From: UMGS1649 sp045637095
GTDB lineage: Bacteria; Bacillota; Clostridia; TANB77; CAG-465
Assembly: GCA_045637095.1 (NCBI GenBank)
Contig: JAZTYX010000049.1
Location: forward strand, 1-27,587
Length of the DNA: 27,587 bases
Direction: 5' to 3'
Position 1 is the first letter of the stretch, and every line of letters begins with the position of its first letter. The position numbers were made by a program, and so were the translations under genes. Positions 7,559 through 14,261 of the stretch are shown here, piece after piece. The notes below the pieces were generated by a model. It was not told the DNA's origin. It did no database searches and saw nothing but the letters and a program-made list of their open reading frames with translations.

Positions 7559-9907
7559 TTATATAATCTTACAAACTATAACAGTTACATCATCTAATGT
7601 TATTTTATTTTGACGACCAACTATTTTATCCATTATAGCATTCATAAGATCTTTTTCTGTGTATTCTAATACACTTAATTTTCCTACTATCGTTTGTAAT
7701 TCTTGTTTGTTAATATCGCTTTCTGCTCCATCAGACATTAATACTACATACATACCTTTTATTACTTCTTTTTCCACAGTTGAGTGTTGCATAGTAGCAA
7801 GAAGTCCCATTGGTAATGTGTCTTGTTTAATTTCTTCTACTTCATTATTTGTTATTACAAACGAACTAGAAGCACCAAGCTTAATAAACTCTAACATGTT
7901 TTTCTTTTCGTTTAACACACACATATCTAATGTTGAAGAAACTTCTCCATTTTCCTTAAGCTTAACAAGCCTGTTTATTATATTTAACGTCTCTTCACTA
8001 CTAAATCCGTTTTGTCCCATCTTCTCTATCATATTTATAACAGATGTACTTACTTCTTTAGACTTTTCTCCAGAGCCCATACCATCACTTATAGCAATAA
8101 CTTTGTTGTTATCTTTAAGTTCAGTTACTATGTATGAATCTCCGCTTACCGAGCTATCTGCTTTTCTTATTTGTTTAACTGTAGCTCTAACTACATATCT
8201 ACTTGTTGGAAGCAACTTAATTCTAGAACGTTCTGTCTTACTACTATTTAATACAAGTTTAATAGACATCTTAGTTCCAACCGCATCGCTTACAACTTTT
8301 TGTATTTCCTTTTTAGCTTTGTTTATATCTATTATGATATCTGTTATGAACTCATACATTGTATCTACATTTTCACCTTTAGTGAATGTATCTTCATAAA
8401 CAACGTATCCTAGATATTTTAATTCTTCTCTAATTCTTTTTTGTTCATGTGTATCATGTTTTACTGGTTGTTCTTCGTTTCTTGCTATGTTTTTAATAAA
8501 GCTAGAAATTGCTTTATATTCTTCTGCAAGTTTTGCATTTGCTTCGTTTTCTTTTTGCTTAACAAAACGCATAAGCTTAACATTGTTATACATATCTGTT
8601 ATGTTTTTCATAATTAATTCTTGTTTTTCACAATCTACAGGAAGCATAGCACTTGTTATATAGCCATCATTTTCTAAACTATTTGCAAGATGTTCTGAAA
8701 CAGCTTCTAATTCCTCATTTACACAATTAAATTTATTTGGGCATCTAATACATTCATTCTTTTTGTAATCTACAAGATATTTTTTAACTACCTCTTTAGT
8801 CTCTGCTACAGTTTCATCTGTTACCGCAGTTGTAATGTGTGAAAGGTTATCGAAAACTTCAGATATTGCATTTAATCTATCTTTAGCATCACTACCAGCA
8901 CCAAGTAAATTTTCATATCCTTTGCCTAATCCTGTAAAGCTACCAAACATGTCTTCAAGTCTAACAATTACTTTTCTTGGAAGTGCTACTATTATTCCTG
9001 ATGCAACTAACATTTCTGCTAAACGTACAAATATGTTTATATCTTTTCCATATAGACTAGATAATATCATGTTACCTATAACAAAAATTACTGCTACAAC
9101 CCATTTATTAGCTCTACTTAGCACTCCTGCAATTAACCCTGAGAATGTAAATGATGTAATTATTAATGAATTTACATTAGGATTAAGTATTGCATAAACT
9201 AATCCAATAATCACACCAGATGCAACACCCATCATCCAATCGTTCTTCCATCCTAAAGTTACTATCATAGCAATAAGCGCTACATTTACAAAGTTAAAAC
9301 CAAATATATTTATTCCACTAAAAGGCATTAGTGCGAATGTTATTAGAACACCTAAACTAATTATTTCCTCTTTAGAGAATATTATCTTTTTACTAATATT
9401 TAAAAGCATTGTCATACCAGAAGTAAATACTGGATATAATGCTATTACAAGTAGAAAATGTGCTATTCCATCTACTAGTAATTTCTTAAATATTAAACAT
9501 GTAATTAAGTTAGAAGCTAAACACGCAACACTTAATTTCATTAATGTTATATATTTTTTACTAAATCCTTCTATCTCGACAATAGAAGCTAAAACTGTGT
9601 AAATTATATATGCAGTTATATAATTTACATATAAACTTAAATCCGACTTAAATACCGCAAACGAAATTAATGTTATTAGCAAAGGCACCATTAAAGGTAT
9701 ATTAAATATTGTTGCTACGCCAAGCAAAACAAAAGCAAAAGGTTTAAGCCCAATAAATTCTACTGCCCCTGTTAAAAACAACATTACTATATATGGTAGA
9801 GTCTTAGAATTAATTAATTTCTTAAAAACTCCAAAAACCTCTTTTTTAGGACTATTCGTCTGTATATTTACAGTTTCATTAACTACCAAATCTCTTTTAA
9901 ACAACAT
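7559..9907 (-). CDS. spoIIE: Stage II sporulation protein E (PP2C phosphatase)
   Basis: SpoIIE dephosphorylates the anti-anti-sigma factor SpoIIAA to switch on sigma-F in the forespore, and it also interacts with the division machinery. The 782-residue protein has the usual order: about ten membrane helices (30-310), a central regulatory region with a Cys cluster (ECIRCPNKFNCVNEE near 390), and a C-terminal PP2C domain. Metal-binding motifs are ISDGMGSG (about 605) and MSDGAESD (about 724). GAGGTG precedes ATG 9907. B. subtilis SpoIIE is 827 residues, so the length is normal. A Spo0A-box-like element lies upstream. Confidence 0.96.
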   Translation of the reverse strand: MLFKRDLVVNETVNIQTNSPKKEVFGVFKKLINSKTLPYIVMLFLTGAVEFIGLKPFAFVLLGVATIFNIPLMVPLLITLISFAVFKSDLSLYVNYITAYIIYTVLASIVEIEGFSKKYITLMKLSVACLASNLITCLIFKKLLVDGIAHFLLVIALYPVFTSGMTMLLNISKKIIFSKEEIISLGVLITFALMPFSGINIFGFNFVNVALIAMIVTLGWKNDWMMGVASGVIIGLVYAILNPNVNSLIITSFTFSGLIAGVLSRANKWVVAVIFVIGNMILSSLYGKDINIFVRLAEMLVASGIIVALPRKVIVRLEDMFGSFTGLGKGYENLLGAGSDAKDRLNAISEVFDNLSHITTAVTDETVAETKEVVKKYLVDYKKNECIRCPNKFNCVNEELEAVSEHLANSLENDGYITSAMLPVDCEKQELIMKNITDMYNNVKLMRFVKQKENEANAKLAEEYKAISSFIKNIARNEEQPVKHDTHEQKRIREELKYLGYVVYEDTFTKGENVDTMYEFITDIIIDINKAKKEIQKVVSDAVGTKMSIKLVLNSSKTERSRIKLLPTSRYVVRATVKQIRKADSSVSGDSYIVTELKDNNKVIAISDGMGSGEKSKEVSTSVINMIEKMGQNGFSSEETLNIINRLVKLKENGEVSSTLDMCVLNEKKNMLEFIKLGASSSFVITNNEVEEIKQDTLPMGLLATMQHSTVEKEVIKGMYVVLMSDGAESDINKQELQTIVGKLSVLEYTEKDLMNAIMDKIVGRQNKITLDDVTVIVCKII

Positions 9908-9940
9908 GTGAACACCTCTTATTTTACATATATTACATCA

Positions 9941-9965
9941 ACTATACTATCATTTTTTGTCACAA
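9941..9965 (-). promoter_or_regulatory. Possible Spo0A-controlled spoIIE promoter
   Basis: On the minus strand TTGTGACAA (9965-9957) partly resembles a 0A box and sits at the -35 position of a TATAGT -10 element (9946-9941). No good -35 hexamer is present, as expected for a Spo0A-activated sigma-A promoter. B. subtilis spoIIE is regulated this way; the site here is only a partial match. Confidence 0.3.
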
Positions 9966-10074
9966 TTTGATTCTAGTTAAATTTTTAATACTCGTTATTT
10001 ATGGTCTATATTCTATTACAAAAATGCCAAAAAATCAAGTAAAAAGGCATAGTTTTGCCCATACACAGCAAAAA

Positions 10075-10104
10075 ATAACAAGCCATAAAAATATGACTTG
10101 TTAT
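10075..10104 (-). terminator. Terminator of the Met/Cys-rich gene
   Basis: On the minus strand ATAACAAG pairs with CTTGTTAT, with inner CATA/TATG pairing, and TTTTTTG follows. The rest of the gap between 9908 and 10189 holds no gene that I can support. Confidence 0.75.
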
Positions 10105-10189
10105 ATAACTGTTTTATTAAACTAAAATCTGTTGTTGTTACAATCATTGTTGGTATTACATGTTATTTTATTTCTTTATATTTTATCTA

Positions 10190-10792
10190 CTAATAACAAG
10201 ATACGCATCCTCTTTTCATAAGTTGTGTTAAGAATAATATTCCAAGTGTATCTTTTAAGAAACCGCCACAGTATGGGCATAAAGCTCTATCTAAATCTTC
10301 TTTATCCTCTGTTTCGCATCTATCTACTACAACTAATTCTTTAAGTTCTTTTTCTTTCTTCATAACTTCACAAAGCATTTCATTCATTTCCTTGTGATAC
10401 TTTTCTTTAGATATGGCCTTTGGCATCATTCCCATATTTTCCATCATTATTTTGTTAATACTTTTTTCTACATAAACAATTAACATTTTATATGAACCAC
10501 ACATATTTTCTAACGGTTCCATCTTCATCATGTTATTCATAGGATAACCATATCCTCTTGCTAAGTGCCCGGGCATACATTCATATTCTTTATTATAGTA
10601 ATTTGGAATATAGTTCATATTATGATTCATACAATGATTGAAATCCATCATATTGTTTTTACATTCCACATTACCATATTGATGTGGTACATATCCCATA
10701 TTATACATTCCACACATTCCTTCGTTATATTTGTTTGCATAAGAGTTGTTTCCGTACATTTTACATCTATCCTCTAATAAATAATTTTCCAT
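10190..10792 (-). CDS. Met/Tyr/Asn/Cys-rich protein, probable spore coat component
   Basis: The protein has 200 residues and belongs to no family I can name. Residues 1-100 are of low complexity, dominated by Met, Asn, Tyr, Gly and Cys (runs such as MNHNMNYIPNYYNKEY), like many coat proteins. Residues 100-150 form a probable helix with KEKYHKEMNEMLCEVMKKEKELKE. The C-terminus has a two-cysteine knuckle CPYCGG, then a hydrophobic stretch (LGILFLTQLM) and RGCVSCY. The start is firm: TAGGAGGTAA precedes ATG 10792. A sigma-K-like promoter lies directly upstream, supporting late mother-cell expression. The coat assignment is inference from composition and promoter. Confidence 0.72.
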   Translation of the reverse strand: MENYLLEDRCKMYGNNSYANKYNEGMCGMYNMGYVPHQYGNVECKNNMMDFNHCMNHNMNYIPNYYNKEYECMPGHLARGYGYPMNNMMKMEPLENMCGSYKMLIVYVEKSINKIMMENMGMMPKAISKEKYHKEMNEMLCEVMKKEKELKELVVVDRCETEDKEDLDRALCPYCGGFLKDTLGILFLTQLMKRGCVSCY

Positions 10793-10817
10793 AAAAATAT
10801 TACCTCCTAGTATGATA

Positions 10818-10844
10818 TATTATATGCTACTAAACCGCATATGT
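10818..10844 (-). promoter_or_regulatory. Sigma-K-like promoter of the Met/Cys-rich gene
   Basis: On the minus strand AC (10844-10843), 16 bases and CATATAATA (10826-10818) match AC-N16/17-CATAnnnTA. It lies 26 bases before the start codon at 10792. Confidence 0.42.
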
Positions 10845-10903
10845 TCCTACTAGAAGGTAACGACCGTTTATTATATTTATATATTAAGTTGCATTCTATT
10901 CTT

Positions 10904-11161
10904 TTAGAACAGAAACGAAATATCTCCTCTTTCTTTCATATTGTATGTTTGCCACATTTCTGCTGCAGTGGCTTTAGATATTTCTTTTGAAACACTTGGG
11001 TACATAGTATGACATAAGTAAAACTTACCATCTTCTTGTACTATTTCTTGTTCACCCATGTTAAACATTACTTCTCTTAATGATTCTTCTGGCTTAAATT
11101 CATTTAAGAATGCCAGTGGATCTATTGGTATGTATTCATCCATAACTTTGTCTTTTGCCAT
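10904..11161 (-). CDS. Hypothetical 85-residue protein coupled to mrnC
   Basis: This is a small soluble acidic protein with no family I recognise. It starts MAKDKVMDEYIPIDPLAFLN and ends YNMKERGDISFLF. The middle (EQEIVQEDGKFYLCHTMYP) looks like a short beta hairpin with one Cys, followed by a helix (ISKATAAEMWQTYN). ATG 11161 is 4 bases after the mrnC stop, and the ribosome binding site GAGGTG is the end of mrnC, so it is translationally coupled. Function unknown; a partner of RNA processing is only a context guess. Confidence 0.7.
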   Translation of the reverse strand: MAKDKVMDEYIPIDPLAFLNEFKPEESLREVMFNMGEQEIVQEDGKFYLCHTMYPSVSKEISKATAAEMWQTYNMKERGDISFLF

Positions 11162-11165
11162 AAGC

Positions 11166-11546
11166 TTACACCTCTTCTATAATTTTTATGCTCCTGTCTA
11201 TTATATACTCTAAGCGTTCTATTCTTTTTTCTAGATAAAGAAATCCAATAAGCGACTCAAAACCTGTTGCTATTTTGTATGTTACTACATCTGTATTCTT
11301 AGGTACTGTATTTGCTTCTGCGTTTCTTCCTCTTCTAATAATGTCTTTTTCTTCATCACTAAGCTCTGCATCCATTGCTGCCACTATTCTTGCTTGAGCT
11401 TTAGCGCTAACATATTTTATTGTCTTTTTGTGAAGTTTGTTAACTTGTTCGCGTGAATTAGAGATAACGTGTTCACGTATATATAGTTCATAAACTACAT
11501 CCCCAATGTATGCTAAAGTCTTCACATTTACTTCCCTTGTATCCAC
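11166..11546 (-). CDS. mrnC: Mini-ribonuclease III
   Basis: Mini-III is an RNase III catalytic domain without an RNA-binding domain; it matures 23S rRNA ends in B. subtilis. Signature segments are LAYIGDVVYELYIREH (RNase III signature with acidic residues), NKLHKKTIKYVSAKAQA, RGRNAEANTVPKNTDVVTYKIATGFESLIGFLYL. The open frame extends to ATG 11663, but that extension reads as non-family sequence. A GTG at 11546 with GAGGT seven bases upstream gives 126 residues, close to the usual length, so I chose it. The upstream region has TATAAT-like tracts but no clean promoter. It is followed by the coupled 85-residue gene. Confidence 0.9.
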   Translation of the reverse strand: MDTREVNVKTLAYIGDVVYELYIREHVISNSREQVNKLHKKTIKYVSAKAQARIVAAMDAELSDEEKDIIRRGRNAEANTVPKNTDVVTYKIATGFESLIGFLYLEKRIERLEYIIDRSIKIIEEV

Positions 11547-11602
11547 TTTATCTACCTCACAAAAATTATATATTATATTTTTGGCATTTACAAGCAACTT
11601 TA

Positions 11603-11631
11603 TTGTTTTTTTAGCGTTTTTTGTATATAAT
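11603..11631 (+). promoter_or_regulatory. Probable sigma-A promoter of the TlpA-like gene
   Basis: TTGTTT (11603-11608), a 17-base spacer and TATAAT (11626-11631) lie 25 bases before ATG 11657. The -35 is weak and the -10 perfect. Confidence 0.6.
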
Positions 11632-11656
11632 GTGTACATACATAAAGGAGTTATAT

Positions 11657-12271
11657 ATGACAAAAAAAGAAATAATACTTATGATTATAATGTTTGGATT
11701 AATATTTGGAATGCTTGCTTTCTTATTATTCTTTATGATAAACAAAGAAACATCATCTCCATTACCAAATGCAGGTAACACAGAAGTTCCTGCTACACAG
11801 TTAGGTCCACATAAAGATAATATAGACACCAAAACAAACGATACTGTAATTAAAACAAGCAACGAAACAAGAATTAGAATTATTAATAAAATAGATAAAT
11901 CTATGTTTACTGCAAAGAAAAATCTTTTAATAATGTTTGCTTCATGGTGTCCAAGTTGCCGAGAAGAAATACTAGAAATTGAATCTATTATTAACCATTA
12001 TAAAGATGATAAGGATGTTAATGTTATAGTAATCGCTCATGAATTTAACAAAGAAGATTATCCGTTATCTGGGCTAATTACCCTTTTAGAAGAAAACGTT
12101 AACTACGGAGATTTTGAAGTGTTTGTAGACTTTGGTAGAATTATACGTGGAACAATAGATAAAGAAGCTAATACCATACCAATATCCTATGTCGTAGACA
12201 AAAATGGTAACATACTACAAAAACACGAGCAAACTTTAACATTAGAAAAAGCACAAGAAATGTTAAAATAA
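11657..12271 (+). CDS. Membrane-anchored thioredoxin-like protein (TlpA/ResA type)
   Basis: The protein has 204 residues. The N-terminal membrane helix (about 5-27) is followed by a Thr/Asn/Pro-rich linker and a thioredoxin-fold domain outside the membrane. The active site is FASWCPSCREE (C98-P-S-C101). A predicted cis-Pro lies in NTIPISYVVDKNG, as in TlpA/ResA reductases. Such proteins reduce disulfides in extracytoplasmic proteins, for example apocytochromes or spore proteins; no partner gene lies beside it. ATG 11657 is fixed by AAAGGAG; an ATG further upstream (11621) lies inside the promoter. It is the second anchored thioredoxin-like protein in the window. Confidence 0.85.
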   Translation: MTKKEIILMIIMFGLIFGMLAFLLFFMINKETSSPLPNAGNTEVPATQLGPHKDNIDTKTNDTVIKTSNETRIRIINKIDKSMFTAKKNLLIMFASWCPSCREEILEIESIINHYKDDKDVNVIVIAHEFNKEDYPLSGLITLLEENVNYGDFEVFVDFGRIIRGTIDKEANTIPISYVVDKNGNILQKHEQTLTLEKAQEMLK

Positions 12272-12287
12272 CTAATGTAATTTATAC

Positions 12288-12324
12288 AAATAAAACGAGT
12301 AGCAATAGCTACTCGTTTTATTTT
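12288..12324. terminator. Bidirectional terminator between the TlpA-like and HD genes
   Basis: A perfect stem AAATAAAACGAGTAGC with its complement closes an AATA loop. A tracts and T tracts flank it on both sides. Confidence 0.88.
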
Positions 12325-12329
12325 GAGAA

Positions 12330-13070
12330 TTAAGGTTTCGAATTATTTTCCTTGGATACGCTCTTATCTTCTTCTGCCGGTGCAGGCTCATATTTCTCCA
12401 GTTCTTTACGAAGTCTTAAAATCTCTGCATAGAAAGATTTAATCTCATGAATCAAAGGATAGATTTGAGTTCTCGCGGCATAAAACAGATTTTCGTATCT
12501 GGGATACTTTTTTCTGCAGAACTTAAAGAAAGGCATATAATAAAGCTCCGTCTCAAGCGCCTTTCTGTGCCGTGCTTCAAAAGTCTTTTCCTGCAAGGTT
12601 GTCATGTTGTGCATTCTGTCTGCGGTTTTAATTGCAGCTGCATACGGATCCCGCGAAATTGCAGTAAGATAATCCATGATTACATCTTCTTGCTTGTAAT
12701 CCAAGCCAGGCTTTTTCGTTACCAAAGATACTAAATGTGCTACATTGTCACCAAAAAGCGTGGCAATCATTTTTTCGGAATATCCTTCCACATCCTCGAC
12801 AATATCGTGTAAAAGTGCTGCTACAATTGCATCCTCGTTACGGATGTCAAAAGAAATAAGGGTGTTTGCTACATCGATGCAGTGATTGTAGTAATCCTGA
12901 CCATCATCTCTTGTGAATCCTTTCTCTGCCGACATTTCTTTACAGACAAGTTCCAAAGCCTCAATCGACTTAGAATTTATACCAAAAATATTGGTAAGCC
13001 GTCTTTCCAAGAATTGTCTGGGAGTTCTGTTAAGTAAGAGATACTTCTTGTAATAATACTCTTGCTTCAT
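12330..13070 (-). CDS. Stand-alone HD-domain hydrolase of the Rel/SpoT type
   Basis: The protein has 246 residues. The HD phosphohydrolase motifs match the (p)ppGpp hydrolase domain of Rel/SpoT: H63, LLHDIVEDV with H88-D89 and E92-D93, and IKTADRMHNM with D151. There is no synthetase, TGS or ACT domain, so it would be a small alarmone hydrolase or a hydrolase of a related nucleotide. The C-terminal 70 residues are helical and charged and end in a disordered EEDKSVSKENNSKP tail. AAAGGAG precedes ATG 13070. It has its own promoter and terminator and is much richer in G+C and C-ending codons than the neighbouring aspartate kinase. Fold confident, substrate inferred. Confidence 0.85.
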   Translation of the reverse strand: MKQEYYYKKYLLLNRTPRQFLERRLTNIFGINSKSIEALELVCKEMSAEKGFTRDDGQDYYNHCIDVANTLISFDIRNEDAIVAALLHDIVEDVEGYSEKMIATLFGDNVAHLVSLVTKKPGLDYKQEDVIMDYLTAISRDPYAAAIKTADRMHNMTTLQEKTFEARHRKALETELYYMPFFKFCRKKYPRYENLFYAARTQIYPLIHEIKSFYAEILRLRKELEKYEPAPAEEDKSVSKENNSKP

Positions 13071-13139
13071 ACCGTTTTCTCCTTTCTAAATTCATTAAAA
13101 ATATATAATTAATATTTTTCGACTTTTAAATTAGACATC

Positions 13140-13168
13140 ATTATACTCCCACATTTTACAAAATGCAA
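13140..13168 (-). promoter_or_regulatory. Sigma-A promoter of the HD hydrolase gene
   Basis: On the minus strand TTGCAT (13168-13163), a 17-base spacer and TATAAT (13145-13140). The transcript would have a leader of about 65 bases. Confidence 0.72.
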
Positions 13169-13173
13169 GCTTT

Positions 13174-14154
13174 TTAGACATTTTCTATCATTCTTTTATG
13201 TATTTTATCTATTAACATTTCACTAACATCTTTTTTTACTACTATACTTAGCTTTGTTTCACTAAAATTAATATCCGAAAATGATATATTATTCTCTTTT
13301 GCAATGTTATATATGTTAGATATAATATTAGGATTACTTGTTAATTCTTCACCGACCAATGTAATTTTAACAAGTTCTTTTTCTACTGCTAATATTTTAG
13401 GTGTTTTACTCTCGTTTACATGTATTTCTTCTATAACTTCCGTTCCTCTTGTATTATTTTTTGTATTCTTAACTAACACTTTTAATTTATATTTTTTAGC
13501 CATGCTTACCGCTCTATTGTGTAAAACTTTAGCACCGCTACTTGCAGCCTCTAACATTTCATCATACGAAACATTATCTAACAATTTTGCGTTTTTTACC
13601 AAATTAGGATCTGTACTATACACACCATCAACATCCGTATAAATCTCACATCTTTTAGCATTAAGTACTGCTGCAATAGCCACAGCAGATAAATCGCTCC
13701 CACCACGTCCAAGCGTAGTAATGTTACCAAATTTATCTACTCCTTGAAATCCTGCAACAACTACCACATCATTATTTTCTAAATGTTTTAGTATATTCTC
13801 TTTAAGTACCGTTTTAATTTTAGCAAAAGAAAAATTAGAATCTGTTATTATTCCTGCCTGTGAACCAGTAATTCCTACTGCTTCAAAACCATTATCTTTT
13901 AACATCATAGTAAGTAAAGAAACTGTAATTATTTCTCCTGTAGATAATAACAAATCCATTTCTTTGTTATATGTATTACTTGTATATTCTTTTGACTTAG
14001 CAATTAACTCATCTGTTGTTTTTCCCTGCGCAGATACAACAACTACCACTTTATTTCCCTTTTCTTTTTCCTTCTTTATTTTTTCTATAACACACAATAA
14101 AGATTCTTTATCTTTAACTGAGCTTCCACCAAATTTTTGTACAATTATATCCAT
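13174..14154 (-). CDS. Aspartate kinase, compact form
   Basis: This enzyme phosphorylates aspartate, the first step toward lysine, threonine, methionine and, in spore formers, dipicolinate. The kinase domain is complete: VQKFGGSSVKD at the start, LSTGEIITVSLL, GFQGVDKFGNITTLGRGGSD, and YTDVDGVYSTDPN with the usual AASSGAKVLHNRAV. The total is only 326 residues, against about 400 for typical enzymes. After the kinase domain there is one ACT-like unit (ILAVEKELVKITLVGEEL onward). One ACT module of about 80 residues appears to be missing, so feedback control may differ. GGAGG precedes ATG 14154, and a perfect hairpin covers this start region. Confidence 0.92.
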   Translation of the reverse strand: MDIIVQKFGGSSVKDKESLLCVIEKIKKEKEKGNKVVVVVSAQGKTTDELIAKSKEYTSNTYNKEMDLLLSTGEIITVSLLTMMLKDNGFEAVGITGSQAGIITDSNFSFAKIKTVLKENILKHLENNDVVVVAGFQGVDKFGNITTLGRGGSDLSAVAIAAVLNAKRCEIYTDVDGVYSTDPNLVKNAKLLDNVSYDEMLEAASSGAKVLHNRAVSMAKKYKLKVLVKNTKNNTRGTEVIEEIHVNESKTPKILAVEKELVKITLVGEELTSNPNIISNIYNIAKENNISFSDINFSETKLSIVVKKDVSEMLIDKIHKRMIENV

Positions 14155-14181
14155 AACATACCTCCGTTAAAGTATGTTATG
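14152..14181 (-). promoter_or_regulatory. Start-codon hairpin of aspartate kinase
   Basis: In the mRNA CATAACATAC and GTATGTTATG form a perfect 10-bp stem around a 10-base loop (TTTAACGGAG). The loop holds most of the Shine-Dalgarno, and the last three bases of the stem are the start codon. This is directly visible; translational control is inferred. Confidence 0.55.
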
Positions 14182-14204
14182 CAATACATATGAAAGTGTT
14201 ACAA

Positions 14205-14239
14205 ACAAAAATAAACCCGCTATATATTAATATATAACG
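14205..14239 (-). terminator. Terminator of the ABC-F gene
   Basis: On the minus strand CGTTATATAT pairs with ATATATAGCG (one G-T pair), followed by GGTTTATTTTTG. It lies 23 bases after the ABC-F stop. Confidence 0.7.
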
Positions 14240-14261
14240 AGCTCATTTATTATATTAATTA

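Noticed and set aside
7659..8399. 246-residue open frame opposite spoIIE
   Set aside because: Antisense of the PP2C domain with Ser/Leu-rich, non-protein-like composition and no start signal.
10024..10125. 33-codon plus-strand frame between spoIIE and the Met/Cys-rich gene, and a 43-codon frame opposite it
   Set aside because: Neither has a Shine-Dalgarno, and both run through a terminator hairpin.
14155..14260. Lysine riboswitch or T-box upstream of aspartate kinase
   Set aside because: Only about 100 bases lie between the genes, occupied by the ABC-F terminator and the start-codon hairpin; no conserved riboswitch core is visible.
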